DNA from: CAYPUG01 sp964413905
GTDB lineage: Bacteria > Chloroflexota > Anaerolineae > JAADDB01
Direction of reading: 5' to 3'
Length of the DNA: 15,754 nucleotides
NCBI GenBank assembly: GCA_964413905.1
Contig: CAYPUG010000061.1
Location: 1-15,754, forward strand
Shown: in pieces, positions 1-7,173 of the stretch
How the letters are laid out: the number at the start of each line of letters is the position of its first letter
Numbering within the stretch: the first letter of the stretch is position 1
The notes under the pieces: model-generated
Database searches by the model: none
Seen by the model: only the letters and a program-made list of their open reading frames with translations
Told to the model about the DNA's origin: nothing
Position numbers and translations under genes: made by a program

Positions 1-58
1 CTTCTACTCCGAAGAAGAGCTACAAGCACTGTACGAGGCCATCGTAAAGGGGAGGTGA
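1..58 (+). CDS. C-terminal tail of an unidentified upstream gene (partial)
   Basis: A reading frame enters from the left edge and ends at TGA 56-58. The visible residues read FYSEEELQALYEAIVKGR, an acidic then basic amphipathic helix. The frame is believable because the stop lies inside the ribosome binding site of the next gene, only four bases before its ATG, as expected for coupled genes in one operon. Eighteen residues are too few to name a family, so I assign no function. The spacing suggests co-transcription with the exported membrane protein that follows. Confidence 0.5.
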   Translation, partial: FYSEEELQALYEAIVKGR

Positions 59-59
59 T
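51..59 (+). promoter_or_regulatory. Near-perfect Shine-Dalgarno sequence
   Basis: GGAGGTGAT is fully complementary to the 16S rRNA 3' end and stands three bases before ATG 63. It overlaps the stop codon of the upstream gene, which suggests translational coupling and fixes the start of the downstream gene. Confidence 0.75.
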
Positions 60-62
60 AAC

Positions 63-1355
63 ATGCGAGGCACCATTCTCACGCTCGTCACCGTTGTGTC
101 TATTGCACTTCTAGCCCTTATCCTCTTCCCTCCCACAACCTGGGCAACAAACATCACCACCGACGAAACCGTTCTCGTGAAGGAAGGTGAAATTGTACCG
201 GACGATCTGTACGCATTCGGAAACACCGTACGGATAGACGGGACGATCGATGGAGACCTGTACGCGTTTGCTCGGGAAATTATCATTGGTCCCAATGGAC
301 GAGTACGCGGCGATTTGGTGGGAGCCGGCCAAATTATTGACATCCAAGGACAGGTGGATGATGACGTACGGGCGGCCGGGCAGATTATTCGCGTGGCGGG
401 CCCCAACGTGGGTGACGATCTTATCGCTGCGGGGTTCAGTATCGAACAAACGGCGGAGAACCACATCCACGGGACCGTCCTGGCCGGAGCCTATCAAGTC
501 CTCTTGGCCGGCCGGGTGGGTGAGGACGTGATGGTCGGGGCCAACGGCCTGGAAATTCGCGGCCACATCATGGGGGACGTTCGCGCTAATGTGGGAGAGC
601 GGAGCAGTGCCTCGAGCCCCCCGTTCACCGCGTTCTTCGGCACCCCGGAGATCAAGCCCCCCCAGGTCCCATTGGGGTTGACCGTGACGGACGGGGCTAT
701 CATCGAAGGAGATCTCACTTACCAAGCACTGGAAGAAGCCCAGATCGCGCCCAATGCGACTGTGCACGGCCAGATCACTCACAAACTCCCTGCCCCCCGG
801 GAATCTGAGCGCCAAGAACGCTCTGCCTTGGGATCCGTACAGTGGACTCTATCCCAGGCCAAACGTTTTATCTCCTACTTCATCATCGGCCTCATACTCT
901 TTTTCATCTTTCCGGCCGTGCCGCGCAGAATAGGTCGCACTTTGCTCCAAAAGCCGTTACCCGCTTTTGGTTGGGGCATTGTGGGGGTACTCGTAACTTT
1001 GGCCGCGATCTTCATCATCTTTATCGGTACTATTGTGATCACGGTGATCCTAGGACTGGTTTCTTTGGGGTTCTTGGCCAAGTGGACGTTCATTTTGGGA
1101 TTGATGCTCAACGTGTTTATCATTGTTGGATACTTGGTGTATACCAACCTCATCGTTCCCGTCCTGGTACCTTACGGCGTACTCTCCAAGCTAGATCGCG
1201 GGGGCTATTGGTGGGTGTTGCCTGTACTTATCGGGCTTATCCTGTACGTGCTATTAACCGCTCTCCCTTACGTGGGATGGCTATTCGCCCTTCTGGCCGT
1301 CCTGGCCGGAGTGGGGGCGGTTATTGTTGTGTGGCGTGAACGCCGTCTGGTCTAA
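63..1355 (+). CDS. Exported bactofilin-like beta-helix protein with C-terminal membrane domain
   Basis: The 430-residue protein begins with a signal peptide (hydrophobic 6-22, likely cleavage after TTWA at 25-28). Residues about 45-245 are short repeats of the type G-x-I-x-G-D-L/V (GTIDGDL, GRVRGDL, GAIIEGDL, GRVGEDV), the pattern of the polymer-forming bactofilin beta-helix. A Ser/Pro-rich break lies at 181-203. The C-terminal third (269-424) holds about five membrane segments and ends in a basic tail, WRERRLV. The repeat domain would therefore lie outside the cytoplasm, unlike classical bactofilins. Similar proteins are usually annotated as polymer-forming cytoskeletal or DUF membrane proteins. 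The role is unknown; a surface or envelope scaffold is an inference. It follows the upstream gene by four bases and precedes the M1 peptidase by 69 bases, probably in one operon. Confidence 0.8.
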   Translation: MRGTILTLVTVVSIALLALILFPPTTWATNITTDETVLVKEGEIVPDDLYAFGNTVRIDGTIDGDLYAFAREIIIGPNGRVRGDLVGAGQIIDIQGQVDDDVRAAGQIIRVAGPNVGDDLIAAGFSIEQTAENHIHGTVLAGAYQVLLAGRVGEDVMVGANGLEIRGHIMGDVRANVGERSSASSPPFTAFFGTPEIKPPQVPLGLTVTDGAIIEGDLTYQALEEAQIAPNATVHGQITHKLPAPRESERQERSALGSVQWTLSQAKRFISYFIIGLILFFIFPAVPRRIGRTLLQKPLPAFGWGIVGVLVTLAAIFIIFIGTIVITVILGLVSLGFLAKWTFILGLMLNVFIIVGYLVYTNLIVPVLVPYGVLSKLDRGGYWWVLPVLIGLILYVLLTALPYVGWLFALLAVLAGVGAVIVVWRERRLV

Positions 1356-1424
1356 AGGTTGTCCAGATTTAGAATATGTCGCAATATGCGCGGATGATCC
1401 ACTCAGCCCTGTGAGGACGAACGT

Positions 1425-2927
1425 ATGGCCACACGCACACGAGTTTATCGCATGACATCGGGAGGACTTATCGCGTTTGTTCTCTTTGTGCTGTTGGCAT
1501 GCACGATGAAATGGCCTGGTGCCCCTCGTGCTCAGGATCTGTTGGCTCCGCAGCGTGTGGCCATACGCCCTCCCTATATAGATATTCTCAACCTTCCACA
1601 ACTGCGCACAGCCCCCCGTTACGCCCTTCGGGAAGAGATAGACATCGGCCACCGTGTTATAACAGGAACGGCGTACATCACCGTCACTAACCGTATCCCC
1701 AGAGCCTGGCACACCGTTGCACTGCGTCTCTTTCCCAACTTGCGGCACTACGGCGGAGTGATGCGCATCCGTTCCCTCGTGGGAGAGGGCCGGCAATTGC
1801 CGTTCCGCTATAGCGATTCGCGCACAGCCGTTCTGGCCGACCTCCCCATGCTAATAGAAAGCGGTCGTACGTTTCACCTCAACATTCTGTACACCGTTCA
1901 ATATCCTCACCGGGATTCCAATGGATACTGGCTCTTTGGGGAACACAACGGGATCATCAACCTGCCGCTTGCCTATCCGGTGCTCGCAGTACCTCGGGAG
2001 GACGGCACATGGAGCTTGGATGATGGACTCCCCATGGGAGACACATTAGTGGCGGAAAGCAGTTTCTTTCACGCGTGGGTGAGCGTGCCGTCCACCATGA
2101 CATTACTCAGTAGTGCGGTGATCAGTTCGATCACCCCCTATACCGCAGGGACACGCACCACCTATGAATTGGTGAGTGGGCCGGCTCGGGAATTCACCCT
2201 GGTACTGGGGAAAGAGTATGAAGAAAAAGAGCGAATCATTCAAGGGGTCAAGATACGATCCTACTATTTACCCGGTGATGAGGATGCTGCGCAAGCCGCT
2301 CTCACGTATGCTTCAGCCGCGTGGCAAGTGTACAGCCACCGATTTGGCACATACCCCTACGTCAAAATGGACGTAATCGAAACCATGCTTATCAATCGAG
2401 GTATGGAATATCCGCTCATGAGCCAACTCGGGGTAGAATTGTTCCGAGACGAACGGCGCAAACTGGAATTCCTGACAGCCCACGAAGTCGGTCATCAATG
2501 GTGGTACAACCAGGTGGGAAACGACCAAATTAACGAACCCTGGCTAGATGAGGGATTGACCGAATACAGCACTTACTTCTACTATCAAGACATCTACGGC
2601 AGGGATGTCGCCGACGCGATCTTACACAACCGATGGGAAATTCCTGTGCGGTACATTCGTGACAGGGGCTTAGACGCCCCTATTGGCTTACCAGAATCCA
2701 AATACACACCTCAAAACTACGAGACCATTGTATACGGAAAAGGCGCGTTGTTCTTTCATACATTGCGAAAACGGCTGGGAGATGACGTTTTCTTAAACGT
2801 CTTGCGGACCTATTTTGACACCTATCGGTACCGCATTGCGACCGGACAAGATCTTCAGCGTGTAATCGAACAGGTGAGTGGGGAAAACGTGGATGACTTA
2901 TTTCAGGCCTGGGTGTACGGCCCGTAA
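1425..2927 (+). CDS. M1-family zinc metallopeptidase, probable lipoprotein or membrane-anchored
   Basis: This 500-residue protein is a gluzincin of the aminopeptidase N family (M1). H353-E-V-G-H357 followed by E376 in WLDEGLTEY gives the exact HExxH-x18-E zinc site. RGMEYP, just before it, corresponds to the family GAMEN substrate motif in its GxMEYP form, and Y437 in YGKGALF is placed like the catalytic tyrosine. An N-terminal beta-sandwich region (about 50-250) precedes the catalytic domain. The protein is short for M1 and lacks the large C-terminal helical domain. The N-terminus is hydrophobic and ends LLAC at 23-26, which may be a lipobox; otherwise it is an uncleaved anchor. ATG 1425 is supported by GAGGA seven bases upstream. 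It probably trims peptides at the outer membrane face; the substrate is unknown. Confidence 0.88.
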   Translation: MATRTRVYRMTSGGLIAFVLFVLLACTMKWPGAPRAQDLLAPQRVAIRPPYIDILNLPQLRTAPRYALREEIDIGHRVITGTAYITVTNRIPRAWHTVALRLFPNLRHYGGVMRIRSLVGEGRQLPFRYSDSRTAVLADLPMLIESGRTFHLNILYTVQYPHRDSNGYWLFGEHNGIINLPLAYPVLAVPREDGTWSLDDGLPMGDTLVAESSFFHAWVSVPSTMTLLSSAVISSITPYTAGTRTTYELVSGPAREFTLVLGKEYEEKERIIQGVKIRSYYLPGDEDAAQAALTYASAAWQVYSHRFGTYPYVKMDVIETMLINRGMEYPLMSQLGVELFRDERRKLEFLTAHEVGHQWWYNQVGNDQINEPWLDEGLTEYSTYFYYQDIYGRDVADAILHNRWEIPVRYIRDRGLDAPIGLPESKYTPQNYETIVYGKGALFFHTLRKRLGDDVFLNVLRTYFDTYRYRIATGQDLQRVIEQVSGENVDDLFQAWVYGP

Positions 2928-3077
2928 ATTGCGGATATACTCGTACCCGATGGGCTGACAGAACTCCACGAATGTGCGTTGCCTTAAAAGAACTGGGGAA
3001 TGCGTCTCTGAGGACACTAAATCGGGTAAAATGTAATACGCCAGTCCACCAACACTCATACACTTCACGGACAGCCT

Positions 3078-4211
3078 ATGCGCGTCGTAATGCTATGCAA
3101 AGCGTGCGTTGTGGGTATGTACCAACGCAAATTGGAAGAGATTGCAGCCCACGAAGACATCGACCTTGTTGTACTTGTCCCACCTTACTGGCGGGACAAA
3201 CGAGGGATGCAAAAATTGGAACGCGCCCACACCAAAGGATACATCCTAAAAGTCATCCCTGCTCGGTTCATCGGATCCTACCACTTGCATTATTACCCAA
3301 CCCTCCGGGAAGAACTCCACGCCCTCCAGCCCGACCTGGTGCACGTTGATGAGGAACCTTACAACCTGGCCACCTGGTTGGCCGTACGTTACGCTGTGGC
3401 CTTACGCATTCCCAGCCTGTTCTTCACCTGGCAAAATCTCTTACGCACATACCTCCCTCCCTTTTCCATGTTTGAACATTACGTGTATAAGCATGTAGGC
3501 TTTGCCATAGCAGGAAATCAAGGCGCGTTACGAGTTCTCCGTCGAAAGGGGTTTCGAGGCCCGGCTCGGGTACTTCCCCAGTTCGGCGTGGATCCCGACC
3601 TCTTCCGTCCATCCCCCCGGCATTCGTCCCCTTCGAAACCCTTCACCGTGGGATATGCGGGGGGATTGGTGCCGGAAAAAGGTGTTGATATTCTTCTTCG
3701 CGCTGCGGCCCGATTAAAAGGCGATTGGCAACTCCACATCGTGGGAGATGGGCCGGAGAAGAACCGCTTACAAAAACTCGCCCACAAACTGGGCATTAGC
3801 GACCGCATCCAATGGACGCCCCGAGTGCCTAGCACTGCCATGCCCGATATTTACGCCACCTTCGACGTCCTCGTCCTCCCCTCTCGCACACGTCCCAACT
3901 GGAAAGAACAATTCGGTCGCGTTCTCATCGAAGCAATGGCGTGTGCCATACCGGTTATTGGCTCCACAAGTGGCGAAATCCCTCACGTTATCGGCCCTGC
4001 CGGACTCGTTTTTCCAGAAGAAGACGTGGCACGCTTAGCCGAGCACCTCCAAACGCTGCAAGAGAACCCGGGCTTGCGAGAGGAACTCGGACAGAAGGGG
4101 CGGGAAAGGGTTCTGCAACATTACACCCACCAACGCATTGCACAAGAGACCGTTCGTATCTACCGCCACCTCGTCGAAGATATCGGCGCCATACTTACAT
4201 GGCGTGTGTAA
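3078..4211 (+). CDS. GT4-family (GT-B fold) glycosyltransferase
   Basis: A 377-residue GT-B enzyme with an N-terminal acceptor domain (1-180) and a C-terminal nucleotide-sugar domain (190-365). Seen directly: YAGGLVPEKGVD at 193-204, VGDGPEKNRL at 222-231, and E277-QFGRVLI-E285, the E-x7-E motif of retaining GT4 enzymes, followed by AMACAIPVIGS. The DEEPYN stretch at 91-96 is also common in GT4 sugar transferases that act on cell-surface glycans. There is no signal peptide, so it acts on the cytoplasmic side. Sugar and acceptor cannot be told from sequence. A 150-base gap separates it from the M1 gene, and its Shine-Dalgarno sequence is weak. The Rex gene starts only 27 bases after its stop, suggesting they share a transcript. 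Confidence 0.88.
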   Translation: MRVVMLCKACVVGMYQRKLEEIAAHEDIDLVVLVPPYWRDKRGMQKLERAHTKGYILKVIPARFIGSYHLHYYPTLREELHALQPDLVHVDEEPYNLATWLAVRYAVALRIPSLFFTWQNLLRTYLPPFSMFEHYVYKHVGFAIAGNQGALRVLRRKGFRGPARVLPQFGVDPDLFRPSPRHSSPSKPFTVGYAGGLVPEKGVDILLRAAARLKGDWQLHIVGDGPEKNRLQKLAHKLGISDRIQWTPRVPSTAMPDIYATFDVLVLPSRTRPNWKEQFGRVLIEAMACAIPVIGSTSGEIPHVIGPAGLVFPEEDVARLAEHLQTLQENPGLREELGQKGRERVLQHYTHQRIAQETVRIYRHLVEDIGAILTWRV

Positions 4212-4222
4212 ATTCCTGAAAT

Positions 4223-4230
4223 GGAGGGAG
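4223..4230 (+). promoter_or_regulatory. Shine-Dalgarno sequence deciding the rex start
   Basis: GGAGGGAG lies eight bases before GTG 4239. An in-frame ATG at 4221 sits directly on top of this element and has no Shine-Dalgarno of its own, so GTG 4239 is the better start. Confidence 0.65.
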
Positions 4231-4238
4231 ATCGGACA

Positions 4239-4877
4239 GTGACCGCCCGATCAGGTGTACCCGATATCGTCGTCAGTAGGTTACCTCTTTATTTGAGAAC
4301 ACTCAAACAACTGCAACGTGTAGGCGTGCAACTTGTCTCCTCCAAGCAACTCGGGGACATCCTCTCCCTTACGCCGGCTCAAATCCGCAAGGACCTGAAC
4401 TGGTTTGGTGAATTCGGTCGGCAAGGCAAAGGATACGATGTGTCCTATCTTATTGCCCAATTGGAGCGCATCTTGCACGTTGATCGGGTGTGGGACATGA
4501 TCGTCGTAGGAGCAGGGGCACTGGGCCTCGCGTTAATTCACTACCCGGAGTTTGAGACCAACGGCTTTCGTATTGTCGCTTTGTACGATAACGATCCGGC
4601 CAAGATTGGCCAACAATTAGGCGGTCTGGAGGTCCGCGATGTACGACTCATGCCGGAAGATGTACAACGTCACGGATGGCGTATCGGCGTCATCGCCGTG
4701 CCTGAAGGCGCAGCCCAGGCCGTTGCGGATCAGATGGTCAAGGCCGGCATTCGGGCATTACTATGCTACGCGCCTGTCATTTTGGCCCTACCTCCCCATA
4801 TTCAGGTACAATACATCGACCCAATAGTGCATCTCCAACACATGACATATTACTTGCTCGAAAACAACGTCGATTAA
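4239..4877 (+). CDS. rex: Redox-sensing transcriptional repressor Rex
   Basis: Rex is a cytoplasmic dimeric repressor that leaves DNA when NADH rises relative to NAD+ and controls fermentation and respiration genes. From GTG 4239 the protein has 212 residues, the usual Rex length. Residues 12-68 form the winged helix with the hallmark RKDLNWFGEFGRQGKGYDV at 50-68. Residues 87-96 (MIVVGAGALG) form the Rossmann dinucleotide loop, followed by LIHYPEF, and ALYDNDPAKIG at 114-124 matches the strand that selects NAD(H). The C-terminal helix that swaps between subunits is present (HMTYYLLE). The family usually has GxGNLG; here the N is A. An ATG six codons upstream is possible but overlaps the ribosome binding site. 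No TTGTGAAnnnnnnTTCACAA-like operator was found in the window, so its targets probably lie elsewhere. Confidence 0.93.
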   Translation: MTARSGVPDIVVSRLPLYLRTLKQLQRVGVQLVSSKQLGDILSLTPAQIRKDLNWFGEFGRQGKGYDVSYLIAQLERILHVDRVWDMIVVGAGALGLALIHYPEFETNGFRIVALYDNDPAKIGQQLGGLEVRDVRLMPEDVQRHGWRIGVIAVPEGAAQAVADQMVKAGIRALLCYAPVILALPPHIQVQYIDPIVHLQHMTYYLLENNVD

Positions 4878-4958
4878 GCGACCGAAGCGGTATCAGCAAC
4901 AAAGAAACGACAACACCCCTTCTCCCTGGCCAAGGACGTTAATGGACCAAACCAGCAC

Positions 4959-4964
4959 AAGGAG
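4959..4964 (+). promoter_or_regulatory. Shine-Dalgarno sequence deciding the usp start
   Basis: AAGGAG is ten bases before ATG 4975. The in-frame ATG at 4942 would add MDQTSTRRHIS, which is not part of the Usp fold, and has no comparable binding site. Confidence 0.6.
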
Positions 4965-4974
4965 ACACATATCC

Positions 4975-5448
4975 ATGAACGCACGGGCCACGTACAAACG
5001 AATTTTAGTCCCGTTGGACGGATCGGGCTTTGCAGAAGTGGCCATCCCACACGCATCAGAAATTGCCAAGTGCATGGGCGCCACGCTTGTCTTGCTGCGC
5101 ATTGTGCCGCCGCTCACTGCTCTCCTGCCGACAGACTCCCTCACTCTCCCCAAATTAGACACGTTGGAAGAACGCGTGCTGGAAGAAGCAGAAACGTACT
5201 TGCGGGCCCGTGCCGGCGCGTTACGTTCCGAAGGGCTAACCGTTGAAGCATTTGTCATGCAAAACAGTATTCCCGCGTTGGGCATCCTGGACGCGGTGAC
5301 GTCTAAGAAAATAGATTTAATTGTCATGTCCACCCACGGACGCAGTGGTCTTGGTCAGTGGGTGTTCGGTAGCGTAGCCGCAAAAGTCATCCGGAAGTCT
5401 CCGGTCCCGGTGCTACTCATTCGGTCCACAGAGGCGAGCACGCCTTAA
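4975..5448 (+). CDS. Universal stress protein, UspA family, single domain
   Basis: The 157-residue protein has one Usp alpha/beta domain. YKRILVPLDGS at 7-17 is the first strand and nucleotide loop. VEAFVMQNSIPALGILDA and KKIDLIVMSTHGRSGLGQ lead to FGSVAAKVIRKSPVPVLLIR, the glycine-rich ATP-binding region and last strand. These glycines match the ATP-binding branch of the family. Such proteins are cytoplasmic, usually dimeric, and linked to energy shortage, oxygen stress or growth arrest; the exact biochemical role is rarely known. It lies 97 bases after rex and 56 before the CBS protein in the same direction, suggesting a redox/energy-stress group. The start is chosen from AAGGAG at 4959-4964. 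Confidence 0.92.
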   Translation: MNARATYKRILVPLDGSGFAEVAIPHASEIAKCMGATLVLLRIVPPLTALLPTDSLTLPKLDTLEERVLEEAETYLRARAGALRSEGLTVEAFVMQNSIPALGILDAVTSKKIDLIVMSTHGRSGLGQWVFGSVAAKVIRKSPVPVLLIRSTEASTP

Positions 5449-5504
5449 CCGACAGTAGGAACGGCCACAGTTATCATTGAACGCAGGAGAGAGGGAGGTT
5501 GGGG

Positions 5505-5966
5505 ATGCACGTCCAAGCAACACTTGTCCGTGAAGTAATGAGTTCCCCGGTCATCGTCATCCAAGAAGATGCATCTGTGGAGGAAGCGCAGGCTTTAATG
5601 GAAGAACATGGCATTCGCCGCCTGCCCGTGTTGGATGCAGAGGGTAAACTCGTCGGCATCATCACGCAGGGAGATGTGCGGGAAGCCACAGCCGTCAAGG
5701 CCACCATCAACCCGTACGCCCCCGAAGCAACGGAAGAATGGCTTACCGTAGCCGAAGCCATGACGCCCCACCCGATCACCGTGACCCCGGATACTCCCTT
5801 GTGGCAAGTCGCGGAACTCCTTATCGAGAACAAGATCGGGGGAATCCCTGTGCTGGATCGGGAGGGGAACGTTTGTGGGATGGTAACCACATCGGACATT
5901 CTGAAACTCGTGGTGGACTGGTGGCGCAGTACCCGACAAGAGGAGCGTACCACCTCCCTCACTTGA
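5505..5966 (+). CDS. Two-CBS-domain protein, probable adenine-nucleotide sensor
   Basis: The 153-residue protein is almost wholly a tandem CBS (Bateman) pair. CBS1 covers about 8-62 (VREVMSSPVIVIQEDASVEE, GIRRLPVLDAEGKLVGIITQGD) and CBS2 about 82-136 (VAEAMTPHPITVTPDTPL, IGGIPVLDREGNVCGMVTTSD). Such pairs bind AMP, ADP, ATP, NADH or SAM and act as energy sensors; the T/S-x-x-D ends (TQGD, TTSD) fit the ribose-phosphate binding residues. No effector domain is fused, so it probably acts on a partner. ATG 5505 is preferred over TTG 5499 because AGGGAGG lies six bases upstream. Its last eight bases overlap the end of the opposing glycosyltransferase gene. Confidence 0.9.
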   Translation: MHVQATLVREVMSSPVIVIQEDASVEEAQALMEEHGIRRLPVLDAEGKLVGIITQGDVREATAVKATINPYAPEATEEWLTVAEAMTPHPITVTPDTPLWQVAELLIENKIGGIPVLDREGNVCGMVTTSDILKLVVDWWRSTRQEERTTSLT

Positions 5967-7173
5967 CCTGGAGCGAATCCACAGGTACCGAACGCCGTCG
6001 GAGCACCGACAAGAACACGTCCTGCCGCGCGGCTTGTACCATTTCCAACAGAAGGTCTACGACCCGTTCCGTGGCATCCGCGTGGCCCAACGCCCGCGTT
6101 CGGGCTCGCATGGCTTCCAATGCCTCTTCCCCCGCTGAGAACCACGTTTGCAGAGTCGAAGCGATCTGCCGGGGTTTGGTCGCAAATGCACCGATTCGAT
6201 GCTTCAACACAAAGGTCACGTTTCCTTCTTCCTGGCCGGGAACGTATCCATAAAGCAATACGGGCAGTCCACACACCATCGCTTCGGCCAACGTGCCGGG
6301 GCCTGCCTTCGTCACCAACACATCACTCGCCGCCATCCACTCATGGATAGTCTCCACAAAGCCGAGAACGCGCACCGGCACGGCCCACGTCGTGGAACGC
6401 AAACGATGTTGCAACGCCTTATTCCGGCCGGCCACCACGACCAACTGTACTCGATTACACCGATGGGCTATCTCCCGAACAATTGCCTCCACGGGTCCCA
6501 TGCCCTGGCCTCCGCCCATGACCAGCACCGTGGGTTTCGACGGATGTAAGCCCAGGCGTTCTCGCCACATCGAACGGTTGGAGGGACACTCACGGAAAGC
6601 CCGTCGTAAGGGCAAACCGAGGACGTGCACTTTATCACTCGCAGCGCCTAAACGAATTACACCCGCATATGCCTCTTGAGTCGCCACGGTTATCGCATCC
6701 ACTTCCGGATCGACCCAGGCCGGATGGAAGGTGGTCAGATCGGTCATCACCGTCACAAATGGAACCGAAGGGCGTTGTCGTTCACGAACCCAGCGCTGCA
6801 AGACCCGGCGTGGCAGATGATTCAACAGCGGGTGCAGGGAGACCACCACATCAGGATTCACTCGCTCGTACAGATGTCGTAAGCGAGGCCCCAGCACCGG
6901 CCCCAACGTTTTATTCAACGTAGTGTACACCTCACGGCGGGCGACAGAACGGTAAAGCGCCTTCCAAAACCAGGGCGCCTTACTCACCGACCAGAAGTAA
7001 AAGCGATCGCTTTCAGAAAGGGGCCAAAATGTTCGCTGCAATAAGACATCATCCATGAACACCTGATAACGGGCATCACGTCGAGCGAATTCCTGTTGCA
7101 GGGCATCGGCAGACGCCTTATGTCCTCCTCCGGTGTTCGAATACAACAAAAGAATTCGTAACATATGAGTCAT
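5959..7173 (-). CDS. MGDG synthase-type diacylglycerol glycosyltransferase (GT28)
   Basis: A 404-residue GT-B enzyme that most likely transfers galactose or glucose from a UDP-sugar to diacylglycerol at the cytoplasmic membrane. The N-terminal MGDG-synthase domain shows YSNTGGGHKASADAL at 11-25 and VMTDLTTFHPAWVDPEVDA at 142-160. The C-terminal GT28 domain shows GGGQGMGP at 220-227, VTKAGPGTLAEAM at 287-299 and YVPGQEEGN at 310-318. The KAGPGT form is that of plant MGD and Chloroflexus enzymes, whereas Firmicutes UgtP-type enzymes generally have a GG pair here. The last 20 residues extend beyond the core. Its ATG overlaps the TGA of the M20 gene by four bases (ATGA), so it is the last gene of the leftward operon. 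Donor sugar and processivity are not readable from sequence. Confidence 0.88.
   Translation of the reverse strand: MTHMLRILLLYSNTGGGHKASADALQQEFARRDARYQVFMDDVLLQRTFWPLSESDRFYFWSVSKAPWFWKALYRSVARREVYTTLNKTLGPVLGPRLRHLYERVNPDVVVSLHPLLNHLPRRVLQRWVRERQRPSVPFVTVMTDLTTFHPAWVDPEVDAITVATQEAYAGVIRLGAASDKVHVLGLPLRRAFRECPSNRSMWRERLGLHPSKPTVLVMGGGQGMGPVEAIVREIAHRCNRVQLVVVAGRNKALQHRLRSTTWAVPVRVLGFVETIHEWMAASDVLVTKAGPGTLAEAMVCGLPVLLYGYVPGQEEGNVTFVLKHRIGAFATKPRQIASTLQTWFSAGEEALEAMRARTRALGHADATERVVDLLLEMVQAARQDVFLSVLRRRSVPVDSLQVK

Noticed and set aside
111..815. 234-codon open frame antisense to the exported beta-helix protein
   Set aside because: The sense frame has a signal peptide, regular repeats and membrane helices. 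The antisense product has no motif and arises from codon bias.
3027..3032. TAAAAT as a -10 box before the first GT4 gene
   Set aside because: No acceptable -35 hexamer lies 16-18 bases upstream and there is no TGn extension.
4942..4974. Eleven-residue N-terminal extension of the universal stress protein
   Set aside because: It is outside the Usp fold, and AAGGAG is placed for ATG 4975.
5474..6274. 266-codon open frame on the - strand opposite the CBS gene and glycosyltransferase end
   Set aside because: It runs antisense to a well-supported CBS protein and out of frame with the GT28 gene. Its Ser/Arg/Thr-rich translation is typical of a shadow of GC-rich coding DNA.
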